This document shows positions 22,634 to 35,594 of a DNA stretch of 64,000 nucleotides, piece by piece. A model generated the notes under the pieces. It searched no databases and had not been told where the DNA came from. It was given only the letters and a program-made list of their open reading frames with translations. Every line of letters starts with the position of its first letter. The first letter of the stretch is position 1. Both the position numbers and the translations under genes were made by a program. The stretch spans positions 558,001 to 622,000 of the forward strand of contig JABELC010000004.1 of NCBI GenBank assembly GCA_028455995.1. The letters run 5' to 3'. The DNA comes from Scleromitrula shiraiana (Eukaryota > Ascomycota > Leotiomycetes > Helotiales > Sclerotiniaceae).

Positions 22634-25012
22634 GTTCAAAAGAACAAACTATAGTTTCGAGAAGCTTTTTACCCCGGTCTCAAACGACTACTAGTGACTC
22701 CCACCTTTCAAAAGTAGCGACTCCGAACTTTTAACTCCGGGCTGAGAATTAGAGGCTGAGAGCAATAAACGTCAACAGATTGTTAGAGAATGAACTAAGG
22801 ATTTCAGCCAAAATCAATTGGATATCGGTATATTTTTTATGTGGCTTGAATGGTAGTTTTACACAATAATAATATTTTAGTTATAATCGCTTTTATTTCC
22901 AAATACTATGAGTGTGCTTATCTTCATTTTGGGAGCAATTGTAATATATAGATTAAAACCTCTTCCAGTGGAAGCAGAAATCTCTGGGCCTAGAAACATA
23001 TGCAAGATATATTTCCAATTCTTAGAGATAATAGCTATGCTTGATTTTAACTACAGGGTAAAAACAAGATAGGAAAGCTGAGACTATTTCAAAATCCAAG
23101 AGGAGTTGAGTTATGTGTGTCTAAAAGCGTACGCATCCAGTTTAAAAGCGAATATTAAGAGGACTAAACCCAAAATTAGCAGACTACGTTAAGAGTCGAG
23201 ATATCATTATTCAAGCTAAAAAAATACGTCACAATAGTATACGGAAACAAGAATCGTAATTCGGGGGTTAAACATATACAAATATAAAAGGAAGAAAAGA
23301 TAAACGAGTAAACATGGCACTAGCAAATCAAGAATCACCCCCTTTAAAAGAACACGCAGCAACTCCCATTACTGCAATCATATTCTACTTCGAGATTCAT
23401 TACAGATCTAATATAACGTATTTATAGATCTTACAGTAAACCTCCTCTCCCCATCCACTTACTCCACTTTCCGTTCCTTCCCATACTCCACTCTCACGTC
23501 ACTTACATCAGAAGTTTAATAGGTATGCGGACCTACCTTAAGGCCTATCTATATATCTATCTACCCCATTATATCTCTCTTTTCAATCCCACCAAGAATC
23601 TAATCCAACCCCATCTCTTTTCTTTTCTCTCCCCATCCCATCCCATCCCATCCCATCCCATCATATCCCATCATATCCCATCCTCTCCAATCCCAATAAA
23701 AGGGCCCAAATCAAACGCGCCAGATAGCCGCCCAGCCCAACTAGGGGTAATGTGTAACAACCAACCAACCAACCACCAATCGATTAATTAGTTGAATCAA
23801 ACACCTAGGTTCTGTTTTATTCGTAATCGTGGGTGTATGGTAATTGCGATGATAATGATAAGGGCAGTAAGAATAGTATGGATACTAATGCTCATCTTCG
23901 TGCTCATAGCTATTGCTGCCAGATAGTGAGTGCATGAGATGAGAATCATAGTCCAAGTAATTCCCATCCCATGAAAAAGTAGCATGCATATATACCATAC
24001 CATACCATACCATACCATACCATATCCAACGGTGCCAGCCTGGGATTATTACTACATAAATAAACATTATATATATATATATATGAAATCTTACACCTCA
24101 TCTATCTACAGTAGATATAAACAGACAAATGGACTCGATTAAATGAAATTCCCACTGGCATAAAAACACATAAACCCACAACATACTTCCCTCCCCCTCA
24201 TCCCCTCATTTCCTCATCACCTCATCCCCTTTCCTAAAAAAACATAACCGACAACCAACTCATTCTATTGTAAAAACATACCTACGTATCCATAGTACCT
24301 GCAGAACAAACAACAAGATAAAAATCCATAGATAGATACAGATACAGTAGACGAAAACGAATCAAATCTACATACATACCCAATTATGGCCGGGCGCTTC
24401 GAGAAACTCATTTTGTATATTGCTAAATTAATCTGCGTGCGTATAGTCAATTCTGATATAATTCTTCTGAATATATATATATATATATATATATGTTGAA
24501 AAAATATAGTTGACAGTTGGATTTTTCAAATATTTTTTTATGGTGTGATGCGGGCAGTGAGTGGGCAGCGGGAGGATGGGAAGGGATGGGAAGGGAAGGG
24601 AAGGGAGGTGAAGGGTGTAGAGGATTTATACCATACCCCATATTATACTGTTACATCCATCCTATCCCATTCCATCCCATCCCATTCCATCCCATTCCAT
24701 CCCATCCCACCCCATCCTATCTATATACATATATACATATATACATATATAGAGTTTAATGTCTCATCCTCCCTACCGCACAGACCAAACCGTACCTACA
24801 TATCTACTCGAGTATAATAGATAGATATCTCAAAAATAGATTCGTTTCGCATCAAATAGACGTCCATATATACCATCCATCCATGCATACATATATATAT
24901 ATATATATACATCAATTACAAAGGTAAGTAATAAGTAACATTGAACGAAGCTAGCATAATAATAGTTATTTATTAAAACGACCTCTAAGCATGCATGCAT
25001 GCATCCATTCAT
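22634..25012. other. 2.4 kb spacer rich in simple repeats
   Basis: No gene found. Visible repeats: CCCAT units (about 23634-23680), CCAA (about 23759-23773), CATAC (about 23994-24025), TA runs (about 24068-24085, 24471-24494 and 24893-24910), a G/A-rich GGGAAGG block (about 24576-24607), CCCATTCCAT units (about 24657-24720) and ATGC units (about 24987-25002). The right end is the POLI 3' flank. Confidence 0.65.
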
Positions 25013-27205
25013 TCATTCATCCAAATCATGAAAACGCCCATGCGCCGCCATGGCAAAACCAGGCATTATGGCACCGCATTCCTGGCAGGTTTCGCTATCC
25101 ATCATCGTCTTATGTGTTTCTGTCCCTATTTGTATTTCCGTTTCTGTTTCGTTTGAATCGTCCCATGATTGATCGTGATCTAGTTCATCCATGCTATTTT
25201 GTGAATGCGATGGGTATGGGTATGCGTATGTGTATTTCATATCTTCTGAGCCTGTCAGGGGTGGTGTTACGGCTATGATAGATTTAGGTATAGATCCCGA
25301 TGGTTCATTACTATCTTTATCTTTATTTTTATCTTTCACTGTATCTCTATCTTTATCTCTATCTCCCTTGTGGATAGGTATAGGAATAGAAACATCGTCA
25401 TCAGGAGGAACATCACGATCTTCAACCCGCCACTCCTTCAACGTGGCTTCCTGTCGTTTAAACATAAGTCCGATATTTCTCCCCCCACCGCTCGACCCAT
25501 CCTCACTAGCCGCTTCTAGCATATTCGTTACGCCGATATTAATTAGACTTAGATTCCAGCCCGATTTTTGAGGGTGCAATTTTCGGAACATGGGGAGGAG
25601 GGTTTCTTGGATTAGTTTTTCGATGGTGGCGTCTAGGCCATCTTTTAGGTTGAATATGAAATTTGGGAGGGGAGAGGATCGGGAAATTCGATTGAAACTT
25701 CGGGTTCGGGTTCCGTCTGCATTTGGTGGTGGTCTGGGTCGTGTGGATAGACGGATGGTTTTGGGGTAGGCTATCCATCTTTTTGGTATGGGCTCATTAT
25801 TTGCGTTCTCTTCGAGAAGATCTTCATACATTCGCTTCAACAAATTTGTTGCGAGCATTCGTAACTGCTTGATTACTTGTGGCATGGTGTCGAGTTTGAT
25901 ATAGGAATCTTCAATGGATATTTGAGTGGGGATTTTTCTTGCTTCTTTGACTTCTGTATCATCACGTCCATTAATTAATGACCATGTCTTGCCTCCGATA
26001 CCTCGTTCTGCTCCAGGTCCACCGAGTAACTTTTCTAGAAGTTCTGGGCCCATACCATTAAAGAGACGGACATCTCGAACAGTAACAGATTCTTTTGTAC
26101 CTCCGTATATGAGGCCATCATCAAATTCCGCAAGACGTGATAGAACGTGATTACGGATTCGTTGGGACATCTTGAACCCAATACCAGGTATTTTACCTAT
26201 ATCATGGCCATCAATGAACTTTGTGACATTACTTTCCAATACAACATCATTAGGTAATACTTCATATGGTGGAAGAAGGGTAGTTTGGTCCTTGGGCTTG
26301 TGAAGATTTCCTGCCAGTTTGCTTAGTAGTTTGTTAGTTGAAATGCCAACTGTAGATGTATAGCCTTTCTCCTCCTCCAATCTCAATCTGAGATGTTGAG
26401 CAAAATGTGAGCCTAGAATCAACCTTCTTACTAACTCAGTATTAATACTCGGGGTCGCCGAGGTGGAAGTTGGCTGGGAGGGAGCTTCGCCACATGGTTG
26501 CTGCGGATTGGGGTAGCCATGGCCATGGCCAGCAAGAGTTTTCGCGTCGAATGGGAACCCTACCGTAGGATCATTAGAGTTCAGCTGGAAGAACGAATTA
26601 GAGAGGTCGTGTTGATTAATGAGTGCTTGGTTATAATCCACAATATCTGTGATATCCATAAACACTTCATCGAATCCTAACCTCTCTACCTTCCCCGACC
26701 AGCTAAAACTCTCCAGAAATTTATATAGCATCTTTGAGGCATCTCGAAATCGACCAAGCTCTTCTCCCAACACAATGACTACATCTGGACAGATTTTCTT
26801 CGCCTCGTGGATTAATTGTAGCTTGTGCAGGCCGCGTCTTCTAGCCTCGTAATTGCAGGTAACAATTATCTGTTTCTATTTTCATTTTTAGAATTTTCGA
26901 GAAACATAATTGTCTTGGATGATCTTACTTGCTGTACAGCCTTGATTGTGTCAGCTGTGTTTCAAGGAATGTTTTAGAGGTTGGTGATTTAGTTACCAAA
27001 GGTAAAGATTTTAGGGCAGGATTTTCGTTTTCGAAAACTGAAGCATAGAAACAATCATAATCCTGTTCTAAGAGTTAGAATAGACTTGGATAGACTTTGC
27101 CCGACGTGTTTCCACATTAAAGGAGGGAATGGAGGAGTTAGTTAGACTCGTAGAGCTAGGCTGGCTAACAAAATGTATTATAATCCTTTGATCCTTTCTT
27201 CCCAT
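25013..27205 (-). CDS. Y-family DNA polymerase iota with C-terminal UBZ-like finger
   Basis: Four exons, 27170-27205, 26997-27062, 26929-26940 and 25013-26875, encode 658 aa. Y-family polymerases perform translesion synthesis. The palm motif is FDYDCFYASVFE (exon 1/2 junction), the form typical of Pol iota rather than Pol eta. LPLAVQQKQIIVTCNYEARR crosses three exons; the middle one is 12 nt and encodes only AVQQ. A second acidic pair lies in ERLGFDEVFMDITD, and helix-hairpin-helix/thumb sequence in IGKIPGIGFKMSQRI. The C-terminus has C-x2-C-x11-H-x3-H (TCQECG...AAHGRFH), matching the UBZ ubiquitin-binding finger of Pol eta. An Asp/Lys-rich linker precedes it. Exon lengths sum to a multiple of three and each intron has a CTGAC/CTAAC-type branch site. 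Confidence 0.88.
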
Positions 27206-29690
27206 AATTGCTGTTCAAAGCTTGTTGATCGTAAATATGGATAGATGATGACAAACAAACGCACATAAGGAATTGTAGTAGACTCGAAAGTTCAATGTCA
27301 TGATTGTATAGAATAAAAATAGAAGTGAAAGTAGAAATAGAACACAGTGCGATGATTCATACTCGTATCTTCATTTAGATCTGAATTTGGATAACATCAG
27401 AATAGAAAAGTATTGAGATAAGTACGCGCGTTATTCTGTAGATTGGAATATCAAAGAAGCTTATACGTGTAAGTGGAGGTGAGATGGATTGTCGTCGACG
27501 TCAACAGCCTCTGATGCTCATTCATATAAACAAACAAACAAACAAACAAACATATGAACAAATTTGAGGCATTCGTAGGCAATCAATTGATTGGATACTT
27601 ATCGATAAGATAAGATTTACTTTTTTATTACGAATAGGCTATACCTAATATGGTATAGAGCTTACAGCCCTGCGAATTTGATTTACCTATTTTTATCCAG
27701 TCATTAATCTCTATACGTAAATGTAAGGTTACGGAGCTACGCTATACTAGTTGGTTGGTAATTTATAATGTAATAAATTATATTCATCTATAAATAAATC
27801 AAACTATACTTAATTAAGTAAGTTATAAGGTTAAATTGTGCATTAGTACATGTTAATTGTTTCTATTTTGGAAATAGGGGAATCCAGCCATTGATTTTCA
27901 ATCCATCAATTTATCGTTCAATGAAATTGATGAACTGATGTGATAATACCCCAGCTTATATACAGCTAGACCTTATAGTTTGCATTAGAAATCCTTGTAT
28001 GGGCGCCTCTTCTTCTTCATCCACCGCCAATAATACTCAAAATTTGAAAGCTGCATTCATTCGTTGATTACTCCGAAGTCCGAAAGATCATATCTCTATC
28101 CTATCTCTATCTCTATCTCTCTCCCCCTCCCCTTCCTCTGTCCCCATACCGTAGGTGCCCACTCAAAAGTCTTCTAACCAACTGACCGTGTAATAAACCT
28201 TACCTACCTTACCTTACCTTACCTTACCTTACCTTACCTTGCCTTACCTTACCTTGCCTTGCCTTACCAGTTGCTATTCTCCACTACTCTCCACTACTCT
28301 CCACTTACTTTCTTCTTTTCCCCTCATAGGACTGACTGACTTTTCTACTGGCCTCGGGAAATCCTTCCTTACTCTTGCACCACACAGCGCTTCAAGAAAA
28401 CACAATGACCTATTGAATCCTTTGAATGAACCAAGTAACTGTGAAGCATATACCAAGGTCTCTCGTCCCAGGTCCCTCGTCCCTCCGTCCTCACAGTCAA
28501 GGGGGAAAGAAAAGCAACAAAAGTTTGAGAATGAATGCTTGTTAACCTGTCATCCTATGATACATCATCAATCCTCAAGACAATCTAATACAATTTTGTA
28601 CTTAAAATAGTTTTTTATAACTCCTAATTTTGATGCAAATACAACCAAATTCTATAAACATCGCGCTTATATTTTCATTTCATTTCATTTCATTTTTCAT
28701 TTCATTTCATTACATTACAGCCCGTCGCCCAATTCATTAATCTATTCATTCCATGGTCTAATGAATAGTACACTTTATACTATACATATAATAGTCTCTA
28801 TCTCTCCCGCAATCAATAAATACACAGACATTATTATCCACATATTATATTAATATTATTATATTAATTATTAGTACGGCTGGCAAACCATTGAAATTGA
28901 ACGCATGAAAGATCTACCCGAGTTTACGAAAAATGAATATCATATCCACTCTTGAACTCTCCGACTCGATTGATGAATCCAACTGAGTTCCAAGACAAAT
29001 TATCCTTCTCTTTTTCCTTCTCCTTCTCCTTCTCCTTCTCCTTCTCCTTCTCCACACAAAGATATCCACAATAATACTCCATAAATCCATAAATCCATTT
29101 ATATTTATATTTATATTTATTTTTATAAATATCTTTTCCTTCTTTTAGTCCTACGAGTTGCTTGCTACCAGTACTAGTCAATCCTTCTATCTCGGGTTCG
29201 GGTACCTTGTCTTGGTCTTTAGATAGGTCGGTGAATACATCATACTTTCTTTACCTTACATCACTTTTATCTTTATATACATAGGCTGCGGCACGGTCAA
29301 TTTGGGTCTCAACGTCTCAATTTTTTAGGAGGAAAAATCTTCATTTTTATCTTTGCCATAATTTCCTATCATATCATTTCATTGATAACTACGAGTATTT
29401 TACGAAATATCTCACGAATTTACGAACTACGCCTTCTATTCATTTAAAACTTTCCTATACACCAATCTCCACGTCATAGAACTATACAAAGGGCAACTTC
29501 CATAACGACCTAGAACCAACTGCCTCAAACAAATATCTACACTGATAACCCGTTATTATAACCCATTATAACTTTTACAACAAGCACAACAACCATCGAC
29601 TATTGAATAATAGAAACCGAAAATCAAAACACGACCAAAAAACCATCTGACTCCTCGAAATACCCATATACAATTCTACCTCTTACGATT
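27206..29690. other. 2.5 kb spacer between POLI and the next plus-strand gene
   Basis: No convincing gene. Contains AAAC units (about 27530-27552), ACCTT pentamers (about 28194-28268), CATTT units (about 28675-28710) and CTTCTC hexamers (about 29006-29052). The plus frame 28239-28610 lies partly on the ACCTT repeat and has no family character, so I do not call it. Could include long 5' leaders. Confidence 0.55.
28194..28268 (+). repeat. (ACCTT)n pentanucleotide repeat
   Basis: About a dozen tandem ACCTT/GCCTT units, with the G-bearing variants toward the right end. Confidence 0.85.
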
Positions 29691-31010
29691 ATGATGTTGG
29701 CTCCTGTCAGAGAGTGTTCGTCGATAGTTATGTCTTTTCCAGCACAACGCCCGCCTGCTCCTAAAAGGCCAAAACTATCTCTTCAAATTAAAACACCTGC
29801 AGCTCCACAAACTTTGGGAAAATCAGCAACAGCTTTAAAGTCAGATGCCAATCCTTCATCACCAACAGCATTTAATACACTCTCCAATGCATATGCTACA
29901 GCAATTGAAAATGCATCCCCTCCAATATTAAGGCCGACATGCTTCGAAGCAAAATCTTCAACAACTTTCAGGCCTACTCCTTCACGACTTCAAACGACCA
30001 TGAATTCCAAAAACCAATATGTGCATCCAAAACAGCGCACCCAAACACCTGGACCTTTCTCGTTATCATATCCTGATACCCCAAGTTCAGCACATCCAGA
30101 TTCTGATCCAATCACTGCTATTTCAGAAACAGCAAAAGGAACCCCAACATGCACATTTACTCCTCCACAGTCAGCAGGAGCAGAAAATCCTGGAATGTTC
30201 AACTTCTCATCACAGCAGAATAATAGCTCACCACTTGCTGTAAGACGAAGAATAAATAATACAGGACTAGCACCATACACTCATCCCAAGTCTCTTCACA
30301 GTATTCTTAGAAATTCACCACTTCCTCCCCGAAATTCATCTACACCTGCAACTCCAAGTACAGCAAGTCGATTGGCAAAGAGAGTTGCAAGTCGAGGAAC
30401 CAAAAAGGTTGGGTATAATGATCCATTAACTCAAACAATTACAACCAACAAATACATCAAATCGCATATCGACCTTCTTGTTGAGGACTCGCCATGCTCT
30501 GCTACCGAACAAGAATTCGCAGTGTTGGATGCACTAGATACGACGATGAAATATACAGGAGATGAGACCAGGGATGGAGGACAAACACCCGGTCCATTCG
30601 AAGAGATGCGTAGAAGAATGGCAGAAAGCGGATTAGAAACATCCGCAGCAAAAGCACGCAAGCGTAAAGATAAGAAGAGAAAGTGGAGATGGACAATAGG
30701 AGGAGATGGTGAGGATTCCGATGCTCAAATAACACCCATCACGGCCGTGGAAAGAACACCAATAACATGTATTTTCCAAGGGCCATCACCCAGGACTCCC
30801 GATCTGGTGATGTCCGGGGCTGAGGCTGAGGTTGAGGTTGCTGCTGAAAATATTGTTGGTGGGAGTGGATGTGATATCCCGCCGGATTCAATGATCCTTG
30901 ATTCGGAAACGGGGGGTAGGGATAATAGGCGAGGGCATTCGGTGGATTATTTTACGGATTCGGAAATATCCTCAGGGGAAGATAGACCGGGGACTTCGCA
31001 TTCCCTTTAA
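29691..31010 (+). CDS. Conserved-looking disordered protein, probably nuclear; function unknown
   Basis: One exon of 439 codons. The protein is rich in Ser, Thr and Pro, with a basic stretch (KARKRKDKKRKWRWTIGG) that could be a nuclear localisation signal. Blocks that look ordered or conserved are PKRPKLSLQIKTP near the N-terminus, PYTHPKSLHSILRNSPLPP in the middle, and KKVGYNDPLTQTITTNKYIK followed by SHIDLL. Many TP and SP dipeptides suggest proline-directed phosphorylation. Met at codon 14 (MSFPAQRPPAPKRPKL) is an equally good start and places the conserved block close to the N-terminus. I do not recognise a named family. Confidence 0.75.
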   Translation: MMLAPVRECSSIVMSFPAQRPPAPKRPKLSLQIKTPAAPQTLGKSATALKSDANPSSPTAFNTLSNAYATAIENASPPILRPTCFEAKSSTTFRPTPSRLQTTMNSKNQYVHPKQRTQTPGPFSLSYPDTPSSAHPDSDPITAISETAKGTPTCTFTPPQSAGAENPGMFNFSSQQNNSSPLAVRRRINNTGLAPYTHPKSLHSILRNSPLPPRNSSTPATPSTASRLAKRVASRGTKKVGYNDPLTQTITTNKYIKSHIDLLVEDSPCSATEQEFAVLDALDTTMKYTGDETRDGGQTPGPFEEMRRRMAESGLETSAAKARKRKDKKRKWRWTIGGDGEDSDAQITPITAVERTPITCIFQGPSPRTPDLVMSGAEAEVEVAAENIVGGSGCDIPPDSMILDSETGGRDNRRGHSVDYFTDSEISSGEDRPGTSHSL

Positions 31011-31678
31011 GAAGGAGAGGGATTTTGAGACCTCTCATAGGTCATAGGAATTTATGATGATGATGAATGTATGGAAAGATGGTGTTATGACTCTATGTGA
31101 CTCGACTGGGATCGACTCGTGATTACATACATTATTGATTATGTATTTGAATGGAGTTGGTGATTTAATTTCTAATTATATTCTTGCATGTCATTGTCTT
31201 ATCTCATCTTATCTCATGAACTACCATTTCCTGTATTGTTTTTTCCCAATTTTCTGTTTTATTAAATGAAAAGGTAGTGGCGCATGTTTTGTTGAAATAC
31301 TAAAATGGTGGTGTATGGAAGGTGATAAAGGTATCCGGAGCGAGTTGCTCACGGGACCGATTCATTCGATTCATTCAATTCATTTGAGTCTTCCAGATTC
31401 AATGGAACTCGCGCCTATTGCACCTGAGATATTTTAATTCTAGGCGCTTAAGATCAGTGTTTCCAAAAGTTGTATATGATTGTTTGTATCAATAGAGAAG
31501 AGAGATCGGTGTTGGAAATACAAGAAACATGGTTATTTTCAAAAAGGGATATATATAATTCGATTTTCAGTTATTACAATATCTTGCTTTTGTGACATCC
31601 GCAACTATATATTCGATTTACTTACTTTTATATCCCCATCATCTCAAACAATCATTATACTACAGATAAATCACAAAA
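31011..31678. other. Spacer
   Basis: AT-rich; no gene. An acceptor-like TACTACAG at about 31660-31667, just before the ATG of the following disrupted gene, could belong to a leader intron. Confidence 0.45.
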
Positions 31679-33507
31679 TGCCTCTCGATCTGGAAGCCCA
31701 ACACCAAATCGATCTCAACCCCCCCAATCGCACCAACACAAACGGGGACCCCGGCGCCCACCCGCCCCCTCCTCGAACCAACACCCCCCGTCATCAAATC
31801 CGCAAACGGCAACGTCTTCTAGGCCGACGCCTCCCGCGTCCGCCGCATCGGGCTCACCCCCACCGAAGCACGCCTCTTCCTCTCCCAGCAGCAGGGAAAC
31901 TACAATTACAACGATTACGCGGAGATGTTCCATGCGTTTGGAGAGGAAAGGGAGTATCTCGAAAGAAGACTGAAGACGTTACCGCGGTGGACGATGCCGT
32001 GGACACGGGCGTGGAGAAGAGAGAGGAGGAGGGCGTGGGAGGGGAGGGTGAAGTGGTTGGAGAGGGTGGAGGAGCCGAGGCTGTGGTTGCTTTGTTTGAT
32101 GGCGAGACGGAGGAGGATTTTCGTGGTGGCTTGTGGGAGGTTGGTAGGGGGGTTTAGGGAGATGAGGTGGGAAAGGGAGGAGAGAGAGAGAGAGAGAGAG
32201 GGGGTTAAGAGGATCTCGGAGGCTACTACTGTTCCATGTGAGGTGGTGATGGTGGAGAAATCTACTCAGACGTATAACACGGGTGTTGAGATGAAATCGA
32301 GCGGTGCGCAAACGGAGGGTTTAGGGACAGGGACTGGAACTGGGACTGAGATCAAGACTGAAAATGTGATAGCTTGTCTTTCATCTATACATGAAAGTAG
32401 TAGCTCTTATTCTCATACCTACACCCACTTCCATCTTCAATATCGCTCCTCAACCTCAATCTCAACCTCAACCGGCAACAACAATACACACACCAATACC
32501 CCCCTCCGTCTAACCACCCCACTGCCCCATCTTCTCCCGCACCACCAGCACAACAAACCCCTACAACCCCCGTCACCTCCTAACCGCAACACCCACAGAT
32601 ATCCGCTCCCTAATCCATGCTCTGCTTCCTCAAACCCCAACAACTTACCTAATAATCGGTTATTTCCCCTCTACATCTCTTGATCCCCACGAGCTCTTTC
32701 TGCTTCTTCTCCTCCTGTATCCCCATCCCCATCTCCATCCCCATCCCCATCCCCCTCCAAACCCAAACCCAAACCCAAACCCAAACCCAAACCCAAACCC
32801 ACCCTCTTCCACGCCCTCTCCCTCGGCTCCCGCACCCTCCGCGGCCCCCTCCGCTTCTTCTCCCTCAAAACTTGCACCCGCTTCAGTCTCTACAAATGCG
32901 ATGTCGAGCGCGGAGCACACATGCGCATTACGCTATCTCCTGAGGAAAAGGCGGTTTTGGGGCGATTTTTTGGGGCGTGGAGGATGTGGGAGAGGGAGAG
33001 GGAGAGGGGATGGGGAGCTACAGGGGTGCATGTGCAAATTGGGATGGAGATGCAGATGGGAATAGGGAGTCGAAGAGGACGTGGGAGGGCTGGGTGGTGA
33101 GGAATTTGAATGGAGGGGTGGGGAAGGGTCCGTTGGAGGGGGTGTATGGGTTAGAGATGGTTTATGATTGGTTAGTTTTACTGTTGTCTTTCACCACCAC
33201 CAAAAAAACTATTCTGTTCCATTTCATTCTATTTTTTTCCTTTTTTCCTATTTTTCTTTTAAATTTGGGGTCTAGTAAGTATAAATCATACCTACTAACT
33301 TCCATTCTTCACCGGCAATGAGTCACCGTATCGTCTCAGCGCCGTGGTAATAACACCGCTCCTTCTTAGTCTGGTAGTTGGGTTTTTGGTATATGAGCGC
33401 GGAAGGCGATGTCGTTACGGCGTGGACGCTCAGTTTGTATATTGTTACGGCGGCGGCGGCGGTTGTGGCGCTGTTGGGAATTATTGGGAGTTTGAAGGAT
33501 GTTTGAT
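31679..33507 (+). pseudogene. Disrupted gene with C-terminal membrane anchor, family unknown
   Basis: An ATG at 31679 opens a Pro/Thr-rich frame. The most protein-like stretch is in a different frame: PPVIKSANGNVF, then a TAG at about 31831-31833, then ADASRVRRIGLTPTEARLFL, SQQQGNYNYNDYAEMFHAF and GEEREYLERRLKTLPRW. So both a frameshift (near poly-C runs) and a nonsense codon separate the start from the conserved block; no GT donor lies between them to splice either out. Further blocks follow in other frames: EKSTQTYNTGVEMKSSGAQT (about 32250), FFSLKTCTRFSLYKCDVERG and LSPEEKAVLGRFFGAWRMWE (about 32860-32990). The end, at about 33394-33507, is a clear single membrane span (LSLYIVTAAAAVVALLGIIG) and a stop. 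Extreme base skew (C-rich, then G-rich, then C-rich again) makes indels or sequencing errors plausible. Treat as pseudogene or misassembled gene. Confidence 0.45.
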
Positions 33508-35594
33508 GTGGGGGGAGGGGTAGGATGGGCTGTATAGGATGGAATGGAATGGGATGGATGGGATGGCGTTTTGTTGTAATTGATTTGTGTCGGTGGTTTC
33601 TGGAGTATTATACTCGGGTGCTATATGAAGGGTTTACTCTTGAATCTATGTTGTTGGTTTATACATGTTATTTGAGCGGGTTTACATCAATCAGAATATT
33701 GTTTAAAGCTTTAGACACTTGTTCAATGCAAAGTATCTAAAGCGTTAGTCATTTCGTGAGCTTTTCAATCAAGATTTAAATTCCAAGGTGGGATTCCCAC
33801 GTTCATTTGAGAGACTTCATCAAATTTGAGTAGTACTTCGTTCTATCATATACGTATACTGGACTAGGCTAAGCGAGTAGACACTTGGCGGTTGTCTAAC
33901 GATTAACTCATCGGTTAGAGCAACATCTTAGTAGATGGCATTGGAGTAGTCAGAGAATATAATATCTTCATAATCTGTTTAGATGACGAAGCTTAATTAC
34001 ATATAAAAGGACTTCTAATTAGAAGCTAACTGACGAGCGCTACGCTATACAAAGAATAGAATCACAAGAGGTACCTGAGACCTTTTCGTAAAGTCACCAT
34101 CATCCTAGTGAGTGGAATCAGAAATAATTCGATTCGATGAAATTTCAACCAAGTTTTTAACCAACGATTAGCTCGAAACAGATTGCCATAGTGTATGAGT
34201 TATTTTTCGCCTCCCCGAGTCCTATTGTCTTAAGATGTATATTAGTTTCGTGAAAATGCACATGGACAGTTCTAGCATAGTAACGCTGTTCACCCGGTCT
34301 CTCTGTGCTGTTGTGGGAGTCAGCAGCTACCGAGCTAGAAGAGCTTGATGCGCTTGTAGGAGGAGATGTCATTCATAGTAAGGACATTACAAAGATGAAG
34401 ATTCCATTGCGGGAAGCACAAAACTGGCCACTTCTACGACCGCTAGTACAGTCCAAGGCCATACACGTATCTGTTCTTCTAATCAGTAGTCCGGGATAGA
34501 AACATGGCAGAGTTTAAAGACATAAGTTTTGAACAGTATTTATCATCATTTCTGCCTTCGGTGCAAAATGGAACATTGCATGTAGCTTTAATTTAAACCC
34601 CCGTTTGAAGATAGCTGAGAGCGTTGAGAAATGTATAGATGTACGTCGTTATCAAGACGAGAATTATTCCACCAAGTGCGACTTGGTAGAGTGATGTGTG
34701 TTTAAAGATAGCGGATGAAAGATTGGAAGAAAGAAGGTTAAGGAGGTTGTGAGGTGAAAATAAACTGTAGTGAGAACAAGGCTGGCGTACTCCAAAGCCA
34801 AACCCAGCATATTAGATTGCGAGAGTGCAGCCCATGCAGTGCAACTCAGATGGCAACCATCCAAGCAGGGGCTTAGTTTAGTTTAGCCTCCTGCTAAGTA
34901 AAAAGTTGATCTTCATTCGCCCAATCATATCACGTATATTAATATTGAAACTGGGAAATAAGGAGTTGATTTATACCTCTCAAAGTCAACGTTTTAACCG
35001 CCAATATTTCAAATATGCATGAGACTGCTTGTTTTGAACCGCACGCATATTCTCCGCCTGATTGTGCTGTATTGTTCTGCAAGCTGCATTATGTGCATTT
35101 ACACCCACATCTTCCCCAGAATATTAAGCCACGGCGGGGAAAATATCCGTATCGCATCAATAGGGTGATATCTCCGGTACCTGGTTATGTGATTTTAAAT
35201 TACATTCTTAAGTATTGTTCAATTTGAAATCTTCAGGGCCATGACATGTTACACACACAATCAAAACTTCGATTTAGCCTATACGTTCTCGCTCAATCGT
35301 ACTTTGCAACGTGATCACCTGGGCGTCATTTCTTGTTCAAGTGCCGCATTTAATCACATACGCAATACATCCCGTGCAAGCTCGTATATCAAGGACGATG
35401 GACTTGTTTTTAAAAGAACCCTGATGCCGAGAATGCGTATTGCATTGTAATATATTCGGCTTCCAATTTCTATTTCAGCTGTTGATACCCCGCTACGATC
35501 TGTCAAAGTTAAACCGACATTTCCTTCTCTCTCGTCACAGTATCAAGCAAGCCGCTTCCGTAGCTTAGCCTTGTTCTACATCAGCGCTACAGTT
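33508..35594. other. 2.1 kb intergenic region
   Basis: No frame here shows a recognisable protein; the minus frame 34157-34372 is Ser-rich and isolated. Base composition is more even than in the repeat-rich spacers. I see no repeats, RNA genes or element ends that I can support. Confidence 0.45.

Noticed and set aside
28239..28610. 123-codon plus-strand frame
   Set aside because: Starts inside the ACCTT repeat, has low-complexity Ser/Leu/Pro sequence, no family motifs and no splice partners.
34157..34372. 71-codon minus-strand Ser-rich frame
   Set aside because: Short, isolated, no motif and no splice context.
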